Assembly (NCBI RefSeq): GCF_946478885.1
Contig: NZ_CAMLDX010000065.1
Location: forward strand, 1-20,536
Length of the DNA stretch: 20,536 bases
Source: an uncultured Bacillus sp.
GTDB taxonomy: Bacteria; Bacillota; Bacilli; Bacillales_B; DSM-18226
Direction of reading: 5' to 3'
The position numbers were made by a program, and so were the translations under genes. Of this stretch, positions 1 to 7,209 are shown in pieces. A model generated the notes under the pieces. The model was not told where the DNA came from, ran no database searches, and worked only from the letters and a program-made list of their open reading frames with translations. How positions within the stretch are numbered: position 1 is the stretch's first letter; each line of letters starts with the position of its first letter.

Positions 1-26
1 GTACCACTACCAGTACTTCCACCACT

Positions 27-92
27 GGTGCCTGACACCGAAAATGGACAAATGTGCACAACCGGTGCCTGACACCGAAAATGGACAAATGT
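27..92. repeat. Tandem pair of GGTGCCTGACACC-type intergenic repeats
   Basis: Two identical 29-nt copies lie at 27-55 and 64-92, separated by 8 nt. Each starts with GGTGCCTGACACC, whose ends (GGTG/CACC) are complementary, and continues with GAAAATGGACAAATGT. A related copy, with the core as GTGTCAGGCACC, the reverse complement of the core here, lies at 2624-2640. The repeats are intergenic, which fits a REP-like or MITE-like family; assignment to a mobile family is inference. Confidence 0.7.
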
Positions 93-120
93 TTATTTGG
101 GGTGGACATTTCCGTTCGGT
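74..120 (+). terminator. Possible hairpin formed by the second repeat copy
   Basis: ACCGAA (74-79) can pair with TTCGGT (115-120), and inside it AAATGT (87-92) with ACATTT (106-111), giving a two-part stem. A short T run (119-124 region) follows. It could end transcription of the gene before the window (prmC/ywkF would be expected from Bacillus gene order), but the stem is interrupted and the T run short. Confidence 0.3.
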
Positions 121-360
121 TTTTGCTATGATTTGCCTTCCTTGTCATATTACGAGGGAGGCTTATTTTAGTTTGGTTTAAGACAAAATAGTTGCGATTG
201 CAGGAATACGGTCATGGCATAGTGCATTGGGAGGGGTATATGCAGATGAGCGGTAGAGTGCTGTTAAATACAAAAAATCTCCTAAACTATTTTTCCTTTT
301 TGCTAGTTTAAAATTCATCCGACCTGTCCACAATGGGTTAGTGAGGGGAAGGTGTCAGTG

Positions 361-1299
361 ATGAAACGCAAATATCTAGCCATTATTTATTTATTATTAT
401 TATCGATTGGTACCATTTTGAGTTTATATATTCCGAAAAATGAAGCAATTGCTAATGATGCTGTCGTCATTCCGAGTGATGCCATACGTCTGCGTATTTT
501 GGCGAACAGCGATAGTGCTGAGGATCAGGCATTGAAGAGATTGGTCCGGGATGCAGTGAATGAAGAAATTTCCAAATGGGTGGCAGACCTGACTTCAAAG
601 GAAGAGGCTAGAAAGGTTATTCAGGCAGGGATGCCTGACATCAAAGAAATTGCCGAGAAGGTAGTTGCCAAGCAAAATTCAGACCAAGCTGTAAAGGTCG
701 AGTTTGGCAAAGTGAAGTTCCCTACAAAGCTTTACGGCGAGTTTCTCTATCCTGCGGGTAAATATGAGGCGATTTTAATTACATTGGGTGATGGTACGGG
801 AGCCAACTGGTGGTGTGTTCTATTTCCTCCGCTGTGCTTCCTGGATTTCTCAAATGGTGTTGCGGTTAGCCAAGGCTTTGAAGAGGAAGAAGCAAAAGTA
901 ACAGCGGATAATGAAGCAAAAAAAGCAGCCGTAGACAATAAATCTATCAATCAGGCAGCTGAAGAGCAGTCGGGAAAAGAGGAAGCCGAGGGTAAGGAAG
1001 AATCTGAAGCACAAACAGAGGATGGAGAAAAGGAAAACTCGGCAGAGGAAGCGGTTGAATCGGAAGAAGAATCTGCTGAAGCTGAAACTGCTGCAGCAGG
1101 AATGGAAGAAGCAGACGCGCAAGGTGACGAGTCTGTGGAGGAAGAAACAACGCAAATAGAAAAGGCGACAAAAGAAATGGAAGAAAAACAAGATCAGGAG
1201 GAATCCGCTGAAAAGCAGGAACCGGTATACATGAATGAAAAAGACGAAGTAGAGGTAAAGTTTTTCTTTAAAGAGGTATGGAATAAAATTTTTGGATAA
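361..1299 (+). CDS. spoIIR: Stage II sporulation protein R (SpoIIR) with extended acidic tail
   Basis: SpoIIR is the forespore-made secreted signal that activates the membrane protease SpoIIGA, which then cleaves pro-sigma-E in the mother cell. The product (312 aa from this start) opens with a basic stretch and one hydrophobic segment, about residues 4-23, acting as a signal peptide. The conserved SpoIIR core follows: IRLRILANSDS, then KLYGEFLYPAGKYEAI and GANWWCVLFPPLCFLD. B. subtilis SpoIIR is about 224 aa. Here about 115 residues rich in Glu, Ala, Lys and Gln lie between the core and a final hydrophobic/basic end, EVKFFFKEVWNKIFG. The ATG at 361 is chosen because AAGGTG sits 6-8 nt upstream; GTG at 358 or 352 is possible in the same frame. 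A sigma-F promoter is expected, but I could not find a convincing one. Confidence 0.95.
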   Translation: MKRKYLAIIYLLLLSIGTILSLYIPKNEAIANDAVVIPSDAIRLRILANSDSAEDQALKRLVRDAVNEEISKWVADLTSKEEARKVIQAGMPDIKEIAEKVVAKQNSDQAVKVEFGKVKFPTKLYGEFLYPAGKYEAILITLGDGTGANWWCVLFPPLCFLDFSNGVAVSQGFEEEEAKVTADNEAKKAAVDNKSINQAAEEQSGKEEAEGKEESEAQTEDGEKENSAEEAVESEEESAEAETAAAGMEEADAQGDESVEEETTQIEKATKEMEEKQDQEESAEKQEPVYMNEKDEVEVKFFFKEVWNKIFG

Positions 1300-1320
1300 G
1301 AACGGAAGAAGCCGGTAAGT

Positions 1321-1364
1321 GGCTTTAGTCCCTCGAATGCATAAGGGATAGCTCAGCCGTTTTT
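1321..1364 (+). terminator. Probable terminator after spoIIR
   Basis: An interrupted hairpin: GGCT (1321-1324) pairs with AGCC (1355-1358), and TCCCT (1329-1333) with AGGGA (1344-1348). A run of five T follows (1360-1364). Other pairings are possible (AAGCC 1309-1313 with GGCTT 1321-1325). Confidence 0.4.
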
Positions 1365-1385
1365 GTTGGATGAGAAACCTCCATC

Positions 1386-1634
1386 TGTGGATAACTCATT
1401 AAATTTTTATGAAAGCTGCAAATAGATGTTAATATCCACAAAATTATCCACATAATGACCTTTTTTATCCACAATTTGTGGATAAAGCTTGAGTTATCCA
1501 GGAATCTCTTTTATACTTTCAAAAGAAATTAGCGATATAAATATATTAATAAAGAAATTTTGAAGGTGGAAAAACATGGATACAACATATTGGTCAGTGG
1601 ATAAATTTGTGGATAGCCTGGAAAATTATCCACA
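1386..1634. promoter_or_regulatory. DnaA-box cluster upstream of and inside ywlC
   Basis: Five perfect copies of the DnaA box TTATCCACA occur in 249 nt: 1386-1394 (-), 1444-1452 (+), 1465-1473 (+), 1477-1485 (-) and 1626-1634 (+). Three more differ at one base: 1432-1440 (+), 1596-1604 (-) and 1608-1616 (-). A two-mismatch copy is at 1494-1502. The last boxes lie inside the ywlC reading frame. In B. subtilis, DnaA is known to bind box clusters away from oriC, one of them at ywlC, so this is very likely the orthologous site. Such clusters are thought to titrate DnaA and to affect nearby transcription. Confidence 0.88.
1489..1517 (+). promoter_or_regulatory. Sigma-A promoter candidate for ywlC
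   Basis: TTGAGT (1489-1494) and TATACT (1512-1517) are separated by exactly 17 nt. The start of transcription would be near 1524, about 50 nt before the ywlC start. The promoter lies within the DnaA-box cluster: a perfect box ends 3 nt before the -35, and a degenerate one overlaps its last base. Confidence 0.6.
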
Positions 1635-2619
1635 AATCAAACAAGCTGCTGATCTTTTAACAAAGAATGAAGTCGTGGCATTTCCGACTGAAACGGTTTA
1701 CGGTCTTGGAGGAAACGCCAAAAGCGATACAGCGATTGGTAAGATCTTTGCCGCAAAGGGAAGGCCGAGCGACAACCCCTTAATCATACATATCGCTGAA
1801 AGAAAGCAGTTAGATGAATTTGCCGCAGCGGTTCCTGAGAAGGCAGAAAAGCTAATGGATCATTTCTGGCCGGGACCGCTTACGGTGATTCTTCCCTATA
1901 AAAAAGGTTCACTTTCGGATGCGGCCACCGCTGGATTGAATACGGTCGGCATTCGCATGCCGGATCACCCGATTGCTTTGGCGATTATCAGAAAATCCGG
2001 ACTGCCAATTGCTGCGCCCAGTGCAAATAAGTCAGGCAGACCCAGTCCGACAAGCGCACTTCATGTGAAGGAGGATTTGGCGGGGAAAATAGCCGGAATC
2101 GTAGACGGCGGCATCACGGGTGTTGGAGTGGAATCAACCGTAATTGATTGCACGGCAGATGTTCCTGTTATCCTGCGACCGGGTGGCATCACGAAGGAGC
2201 AGATTGAATCGGTGATCGGCAAAGTGTCAGTAGACCCAGCATTGACGGATGCATCAGAAAAACCGAAGTCCCCCGGAATGAAATACCGCCATTATGCCCC
2301 AGATGCTCCATTCTGTCTCGTAGACGGAAGCAGGGAGGCACTGCAGGAGCTCGTAAATGAGGGGAGAAAAAAGGGCTTAAAGGTCGGGGTGTTAACGACA
2401 AAGGAAAACGAAACTTACTATGATGCCGATTATATCTTTGCCTGCGGCGAGCGGGCGCACCTCGAAACTGTTGCCAGCTCTATTTATGAGGCGCTGCGCT
2501 GCTTTAATAAAGCAGGTGTCGACATGATCTACAGCGAAATGTTCTCAAATCAAGGCGTCGGCCAGGCTATCATGAACCGCCTGCTAAAAGCTGCCGGCCA
2601 ACGCGTACTAAAACCATAA
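1576..2619 (+). CDS. ywlC: L-threonylcarbamoyladenylate synthase (Sua5/YrdC/YwlC)
   Basis: The enzyme makes threonylcarbamoyl-AMP from threonine, bicarbonate and ATP, the first step of the t6A modification at position 37 of ANN-decoding tRNAs. The 347-aa length fits the two-domain Sua5 type. The YrdC domain spans about 22-212, with FPTETVYGLGGNA, KGRPSDNPL, HFWPGPLTVIL, VGIRMPDHP and SANKSGRPSPTS. The linker SPGMKYRHYAP (232-242) and a C-terminal Sua5 domain (about 245-345) follow. The ATG has GAAGGTGG 6 nt upstream. The first 20 codons carry three DnaA-box sequences, one perfect and two with one mismatch. In B. subtilis ywlA and ywlB lie between spoIIR and this gene; here only the DnaA-box region does. 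Confidence 0.96.
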   Translation: MDTTYWSVDKFVDSLENYPQIKQAADLLTKNEVVAFPTETVYGLGGNAKSDTAIGKIFAAKGRPSDNPLIIHIAERKQLDEFAAAVPEKAEKLMDHFWPGPLTVILPYKKGSLSDAATAGLNTVGIRMPDHPIALAIIRKSGLPIAAPSANKSGRPSPTSALHVKEDLAGKIAGIVDGGITGVGVESTVIDCTADVPVILRPGGITKEQIESVIGKVSVDPALTDASEKPKSPGMKYRHYAPDAPFCLVDGSREALQELVNEGRKKGLKVGVLTTKENETYYDADYIFACGERAHLETVASSIYEALRCFNKAGVDMIYSEMFSNQGVGQAIMNRLLKAAGQRVLKP

Positions 2620-2621
2620 TC

Positions 2622-2683
2622 CAGTGTCAGGCACCGAAAAAAGACATCTGTACGTACGTAGGAGACAGATGTCTTATAGCTGG
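2622..2683. repeat. GTGTCAGGCACC repeat with perfect 11-bp hairpin
   Basis: GTGTCAGGCACCGAAAA (2624-2640) is followed by AAGACATCTGT (2641-2651), which is perfectly complementary to ACAGATGTCTT (2665-2675) across a 13-nt loop containing ACGTACGTA. The core matches, in inverted orientation, the repeats at 27-92, and both kinds continue with GAAAA and a GACA...TGT motif. It starts 5 nt after the ywlC stop and may also weaken read-through, though no T run follows. Confidence 0.65.
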
Positions 2684-2811
2684 CATGGGAGAGGGGACAG
2701 AGGAGAACGCTCGGTGGAAAAATTGCGCCGAATAGATTGAAGGGCGCTTGTATATTTCCTTGCTTCTATCTTGAAAGGGACATGCATATGCTGTACCGAG
2801 GGGGAGTAGGG

Positions 2812-3366
2812 ATGCCATCAATCATTGGGGAATTGGTTACAATTGTCATTATGGCCTTCGCGCTGGGGATGGATGCCTTTTCCGTCAGCCTAGGGATGGG
2901 AATGTACAAACTGCGTTTAAGACAGGTGTTTAGCATCGGCATAACGATTGGAATTTTTCATATTATAATGCCGCTCCTCGGGATTATCGCGGGCCGGTTT
3001 TTATCTGCCCAGTTTGGCGAAATTGCCTCTTATATAGGAGGGGTGCTGCTGCTCATTTTAGGGATTCAAATGATTTGGTCAAGCTTTTCGCATGAACAGA
3101 AATCCCTGATTACACCGATGGGATTTGGTCTGCTGTTGTTTGCCCTAAGTGTCAGTCTCGACAGCTTTTCTGCCGGATTAACCCTCGGGATCTTCGGGGC
3201 CAGAACCATGGTCGTTCTCGTTATTTTTGGAGCAGGAGCCACACTTCTGGCATGGCTGGGGCTTTTAATCGGACAAAGAGTACAAGGATGGCTTGGACAA
3301 TACAGCGAAGTGCTGGGCGGAGCCATTCTTTTCCTTTTCAGCTTAAAATTATTAATGGCCTTTTAA
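2812..3366 (+). CDS. mntP: Manganese efflux pump MntP (YwlD)
   Basis: An integral membrane exporter that protects the cell from excess Mn(II). From this start the protein has 184 aa, the usual family size, with about six hydrophobic helices. The two inverted-repeat halves each hold the family's conserved Asp motif: [17 protein letters not shown] (Asp21) and [18 protein letters not shown] (Asp117). The ATG at 2812 is chosen because AGGGGGAG ends 5 nt upstream and the protein then begins like other MntP proteins. In-frame ATG codons at 2737, 2782 and 2788 would add up to 25 residues that do not look membrane-derived; 2788 has a fair ribosome site (GAAAGGGA) and cannot be excluded. No yybP-ykoY riboswitch was seen upstream. 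Confidence 0.92.
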   Translation: MPSIIGELVTIVIMAFALGMDAFSVSLGMGMYKLRLRQVFSIGITIGIFHIIMPLLGIIAGRFLSAQFGEIASYIGGVLLLILGIQMIWSSFSHEQKSLITPMGFGLLLFALSVSLDSFSAGLTLGIFGARTMVVLVIFGAGATLLAWLGLLIGQRVQGWLGQYSEVLGGAILFLFSLKLLMAF

Positions 3367-3393
3367 ACATCTGACGTAAGGGTGTTTTTTTTT
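3365..3393 (+). terminator. Rho-independent terminator after mntP
   Basis: AAACATC (3365-3371) pairs with GGTGTTT (3381-3387) with one G-U pair and a 9-nt loop. The 3' arm runs into a tract of nine T (3385-3393). It overlaps the mntP stop codon. Confidence 0.65.
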
Positions 3394-3814
3394 ATACTAG
3401 ATAAAGGATTGAGCCAATTATTTACGGGAATCTTACAAATGATATTATAATATTTAAATATAATAGAAATAAAAGAGTGCATGGAGTGGGAGCCTTAGAT
3501 TTATTGATATCATACTAGTAAAAAGGTAATGAGTAGAGTTTGGATAAAGCAGTGGGATACCGATGTAGACGAACTGATTATGAGTCTAATTCCCTAATTT
3601 TTTTCATGGCTTAATGGGCTTTTTCGGCCCGCTAGGATTCATTCAGCTATTTGAAGTTCTATTAACTCCCGACATAATGGTATTTATCGAATATCCTCTT
3701 TTTAAAAAACATTCATGTATCAAAGATAGATGGATTGTCAAAAAATTGTTTATATATACCTATAGAATATGAGTAATTTGTCTTATAATAATGAACAAGG
3801 GGGTTTAGTGTGGA
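3394..3814. other. Gene-free A+T-rich spacer between mntP and ywlE
   Basis: No recognisable gene. A 52-codon frame from ATG 3614 to TGA 3772 begins MGFFGPLGFIQLFEV, but lacks a ribosome binding site and matches nothing I know. A small GGGC/GCCC hairpin with T-rich loop lies near 3616-3631. TATAAT occurs at 3784-3789, too close to the ywlE ribosome binding site to be a convincing promoter. Confidence 0.5.
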
Positions 3815-4276
3815 ATGAACCGTATTTTATTTGTTTGCACTGGAAATACATGCAGAAGCCCAATGGCAGAGTCTTTGCTGAGAAGCATGAAGATTCCCAG
3901 TGTAGAAGTTCGCTCTGCCGGAATATTTGCGGAAAATGGGAGCTGTGCATCAGTAAATGCCATCAAAGTGCTGGATGAGTATAACATCCCCCATCATCAT
4001 CAAGCAACTCAATTATATGGGCAATTGATTGATTGGGCTGATTATATATTGACGATGACAGCCGGGCATAAGCGGACGGTGGAAGAAAGATATCCAAGCG
4101 CTGTTTCAAAAACATTCATTTTAAAGGAACTGGCGAAAATGGATGGATACGGAGATATTGCCGATCCTTTCGGCGGATCTGTTGATACATACAAAGAGGC
4201 TTTCCTGGAAATAAAGGAAGCGGTTGAAAAGATCGTGGAATTTTTAAAGGAAAAAGAGATTGAACCGGAATCATAA
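3815..4276 (+). CDS. ywlE: Protein arginine phosphatase YwlE
   Basis: A low-molecular-weight phosphatase that removes phosphate from phosphoarginine, reversing the kinase McsB and so countering protein marking for ClpCP and CtsR control. The N-terminal P-loop is VCTGNTCRSPMAES, giving nucleophile Cys8 and Arg14 in CX5R. Thr12 matches the Thr that gives phosphoarginine specificity in B. subtilis YwlE (usual tyrosine phosphatases have Ile or similar there). The general acid is Asp117 in IADPFGG. The 153-aa length is typical. AAGGGGG lies about 11 nt before the ATG, a longish but usable spacing. Confidence 0.95.
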   Translation: MNRILFVCTGNTCRSPMAESLLRSMKIPSVEVRSAGIFAENGSCASVNAIKVLDEYNIPHHHQATQLYGQLIDWADYILTMTAGHKRTVEERYPSAVSKTFILKELAKMDGYGDIADPFGGSVDTYKEAFLEIKEAVEKIVEFLKEKEIEPES

Positions 4277-4357
4277 CCTCAGACCTTACTGAAAACGAAG
4301 AGAGAGAATGAATTTCTCCTTTAAGCGGAGAATATCATTATTTAGGGGGAGAGTTAG

Positions 4358-5653
4358 TTGGAAGAGAAGAAGCGCTATGGATTTGGCTTGCGAAAACAAA
4401 TAGTCTTGTTTACAACTATTTTGGCAGTCATTACTTATTCAACTAGTATGATTTTTATTTATGTATTGTACCCGATTATTCAAGATAAACTTCCATTCGG
4501 CGAAATTTATTTTTCGATTGGAACGCTGCTGCTTGGCATCATTTGGTCTGGTATTCTCGCTTATGCAGCTGCCGGAGTTATTATCAAACCTTTACAAAAG
4601 CTGGAAAAGGCAGCTCTGAAGGCGGCACAGGGAGATATCAGCGAAGATATTCAGCTGCCGAAATCGGATAATGAAATCCGATCGCTTGGAATGGCCTTTA
4701 ATCAAATGCTTTCCAGTCTGCGATCAATGGTGCAGGTTATTGATGATAATGTGAATAAAACGCAACAATTTATTCTTTCTATGTCAAACCAATCAAAAGA
4801 GGCTTCTGTTCAAGCTCAGGCAATTGCCGAAACGACGATGGAAATTGCTGCTGGAGCAGAAAATTCTTCCATTACTGCACAAAAAACGGCTGAGGTTGTA
4901 GATGATGTTGTGAAAATAGCTGAAGAAGTTGAGCTTAAGGCGAAAAGCTCTGAGGATATATCGGGCGAAATGGTTTCTGGGCTGCAACATTCGAATAAGG
5001 TAATTCAATCCCTTATTTCAGGAATTGAAACATTAGCGGATAATCATCAAAACTCCCTGCAAACAGTAACAAAGCTTGAACAGGATGCAGGGAAAATAGA
5101 AGAAGTCATTAAGCTTGTGGGCGATATTACCGCACAAACAAACTTATTGGCATTGAATGCATCCATTGAGGCAGCGCGGGCGGGTGAATATGGCAGAGGA
5201 TTTTCCGTTGTGGCTGAAGAGGTCCGATTGTTGGCAGATCAATGTGCCGACGCGGTGCAGCGAATTTCCAGCCTGATTCAGACCATTCAGTATGAGGTCA
5301 GACATGTGGTTGAGCAAATTTCCCAGCAGGTTGAAACAGTCAATAAAGAAGTTACAAAAGGAACACTGACAAACGAGGCTTTGGAAACAATGACGCAGAG
5401 CGTTCATGAAATGGCTACAGCAACCTCGGAAATCAGCCAGCTTATCCATACACAGTTAGAAGAAATTAAAGCTTTTTCACATCAATTGGGGGAAGTCTCG
5501 GCGATTGCAGAAGAAACCTCCGCTGGTACTGAGGAAGTAACGGCAGCTATTCAAGAACAGACATCCGTCATTGCTGGTGTAGAAGATCTGACCTGCAAGT
5601 TAGAGGGACAAGCACAAAACTTAAAGGGCGCGATTGCTCAATTCACCCTTTAA
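4358..5653 (+). CDS. Methyl-accepting chemotaxis protein with minimal outer domain
   Basis: A chemoreceptor that signals through CheW/CheA to the flagellar motor. The 431-aa product has two hydrophobic helices (about 14-38 and 50-75) joined by only about 11 residues, so there is no large outer ligand-binding domain. A HAMP domain (about 76-128, KPLQKLEKAALKAAQGD onward) and a cytoplasmic methyl-accepting coiled coil follow. The conserved hairpin tip is ITAQTNLLALNASIEAARAG, continuing EYGRGFSVVAEEVRLLAD. The start is TTG at 4358, with AGGGGGAG 6-7 nt upstream. A small hairpin (TTCTCC 4314-4319 with GGAGAA 4327-4332) precedes it without a T run. What it senses cannot be told; its membrane helices or HAMP may do the sensing. 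Confidence 0.93.
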   Translation: MEEKKRYGFGLRKQIVLFTTILAVITYSTSMIFIYVLYPIIQDKLPFGEIYFSIGTLLLGIIWSGILAYAAAGVIIKPLQKLEKAALKAAQGDISEDIQLPKSDNEIRSLGMAFNQMLSSLRSMVQVIDDNVNKTQQFILSMSNQSKEASVQAQAIAETTMEIAAGAENSSITAQKTAEVVDDVVKIAEEVELKAKSSEDISGEMVSGLQHSNKVIQSLISGIETLADNHQNSLQTVTKLEQDAGKIEEVIKLVGDITAQTNLLALNASIEAARAGEYGRGFSVVAEEVRLLADQCADAVQRISSLIQTIQYEVRHVVEQISQQVETVNKEVTKGTLTNEALETMTQSVHEMATATSEISQLIHTQLEEIKAFSHQLGEVSAIAEETSAGTEEVTAAIQEQTSVIAGVEDLTCKLEGQAQNLKGAIAQFTL

Positions 5654-6014
5654 TGAGGCTTGCTGCTCCGGATCGCAAAGTAAAGTTAAAGTTTTCCTCC
5701 TCAAATCAATCGATGGCACAAAAAATAGGAGAGAATATATAGCCTTGCGGAATATCGTTGGGGCATAGTTGAGAGAAACTTTACTGATCGTTGAAAACAA
5801 ATTTACGAACTTAATCAGTTATTCCACAATCGATCGTTTGCTGGATAACATATCAATACATATCATGATCAAAAACCATTTTTTGTAATAGTATACTCTG
5901 ATGGAGTATTTCTTGATTTAATATCAGGTTCAAAGCTTGTTAAAAAGATGATCGAATATTTTACAAAAAAAGTCTCCTATACAATAACCTCATACCATTG
6001 TACAGGAGACTTTT
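5654..6014. other. Spacer after the chemoreceptor, ending in a long hairpin
   Basis: No intact gene. The stretch 5849-6061 is open in one frame and reads protein-like in part (KPFFVIVYSDGVFLDLISG), but has no start with a ribosome site and I do not recognise it. At 5968-6014 a near-perfect inverted repeat forms: GTCTCCTATACAAT (5972-5985) pairs with 5997-6010, with one mismatch and an 11-nt loop. It is flanked by A on the left (5965-5971) and T on the right (6011-6014). This could act as a terminator, best on the - strand. Confidence 0.5.
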
Positions 6015-6438
6015 ATGATGATCGGATATGCCCTCCTCGTTCCCACACTGAGCCATGCTGAAGGAAAATGGCTGGCAAAAGATTATTGTGGAGAAAGTTA
6101 CTGATCCGGTGAAAAATCGTCAAGGCCTACAGGCTTACCTGACTTGTGATTCTAGTAAATGATATGGTGGTGGTCGAGAGTGTTTCACGTTTAGGTTGTA
6201 AAACGATTGACATTCTACTCAACTTTCAAAGTTTGAAGATATAAGAATATAATTTGCTTCTTTGAAGCAAATTATGGACACACGAACGCCAACAGGTATG
6301 TTTCAAATGATGTGTGTTACTGCCGAATTGGAACGAAATCTTATTGTGAATGGGGTAAAAAAGAGAGTAGAGATAAGCGGGAAGCGTAGCAAAGGGCCTG
6401 GAAGATTGAATGGAAATAGCTTTGCTTTTACCAATTAA
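6015..6438 (+). pseudogene. Decayed serine recombinase (resolvase/invertase family)
   Basis: Fragments of a resolvase-type site-specific recombinase appear in order but in different frames. From ATG 6018 the start MIGYA matches the family opening MIGYARVS, after AGGAG at 6004-6008; the catalytic Ser that should follow is lost. A shifted frame gives LKENGWQKIIVEKVTDPVKN (6058 on), then a stop at 6160. A third frame gives MVVVESVSRLGCKTIDIL, matching the family's VWSLDRLGR region. From 6259 the first shifted frame returns with MDTRTPTGMFQMM and AELERNLIV, the conserved DTTTPTG...AEFERDLI motif, to a stop at 6438. The C-terminal helix-turn-helix is not recognisable. With several frameshifts and stops it cannot make an active enzyme. 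It is a relic of a past mobile element insertion between the chemoreceptor and rpiB. Confidence 0.88.
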
Positions 6439-6541
6439 AGGGAATTATCATGAAATAGGGACTGTGCCTTTTTATTTTGTGTAAATTGTGTCAAAATAAA
6501 GGGTGAAATAGCACATTTTGTAAAGACCAGGAGGCATCATG

Positions 6542-6988
6542 ATGAAAGTAGCGATTGCGTCAGATCACGGCGGTGTGAATATACGTCGAGAGATTATCTC
6601 ATTGCTTGAGGAAATGGGGATTGAATACAAGAATTTTGGTTGTGAATGTGGAACCTCTGTTGATTATCCGGATTTTGCCATTCCTGTTGCCGAAGCAGTA
6701 GCGAAGGGCGAGTTTGATCGCGGGATTCTAATTTGCGGAACAGGAATTGGAATGAGTATTGCAGCAAATAAAGTGAAAGGGATCCGCTGTGCGCTTGTAC
6801 ATGATGTGTTTACGGCAAAGGTAACGCGTGAGCATAATGATACGAATGTACTGGCGATGGGTGAACGCGTTATTGGTCCTGGATTAGCCCGATTGATCGC
6901 ACAAACATGGCTACAGGGCGAATTTGAAGGCGGACGCCATGCCAATCGGGTCAACAAGATTACCGACTATGAAAATAAGCATCTTTAA
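6542..6988 (+). CDS. rpiB: Ribose-5-phosphate isomerase B
   Basis: Interconverts ribose 5-phosphate and ribulose 5-phosphate in the non-oxidative pentose phosphate pathway. The family is RpiB/LacAB (B. subtilis YwlF). The 148-aa product opens with MKVAIASDHGG (Asp8, His9) and carries the active-site loop ICGTGIGMSIAANK (Cys65, Thr67) and REHNDTNVLAMGER (His98, Asn99). Cys65 supports RpiB rather than a sugar-modified LacA/B relative. Two ATG codons are adjacent (6539 and 6542); AGGAGG at 6529-6534 is 4 and 7 nt away, so the second is preferred. The gene follows the recombinase relic by about 100 nt, and so has probably lost its original link with ywlE. Confidence 0.95.
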   Translation: MKVAIASDHGGVNIRREIISLLEEMGIEYKNFGCECGTSVDYPDFAIPVAEAVAKGEFDRGILICGTGIGMSIAANKVKGIRCALVHDVFTAKVTREHNDTNVLAMGERVIGPGLARLIAQTWLQGEFEGGRHANRVNKITDYENKHL

Positions 6989-7209
6989 GTTTCATCAATT
7001 GTTTCAAATCGATGTGGCGGCAAGATGTTTTACCGAGTAAGCGAATATAGAGGCTTCTTAGAATCGCAGAGTAGAAGAGGCCGTGTGAAAGCAGGAGCAA
7101 GCTGTCCGCTTAGAAAAGTTTCAAATGTGTTAGAGAACATTAGAATCATTATATCTCATAAATAAATATCATGATAAACAAAGGTATTATATTGAGGGGA
7201 TGACCAATC

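Noticed and set aside
234..334. Sigma-F promoter for spoIIR
   Set aside because: GTATA- and GTTTA-like -35 elements exist, but no -10 of the right form lies at the right distance.
850..1191. Long - strand open frames opposite the spoIIR tail
   Set aside because: They arise from the purine-rich acidic-tail codons read backwards (Phe/Leu/Arg-rich), with no ribosome site and no family likeness.
3614..3772. 52-codon frame MGFFGPLGFIQLFEV... between mntP and ywlE
   Set aside because: No ribosome binding site and no recognised family; noted only as part of the spacer.
3784..3789. Perfect TATAAT before ywlE
   Set aside because: It lies about 8 nt from the ribosome binding site and has no acceptable -35 element.
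3769..3978. Alternative frame overlapping the start of ywlE
   Set aside because: It overlaps the clear YwlE phosphatase frame, whose P-loop and catalytic residues are intact.
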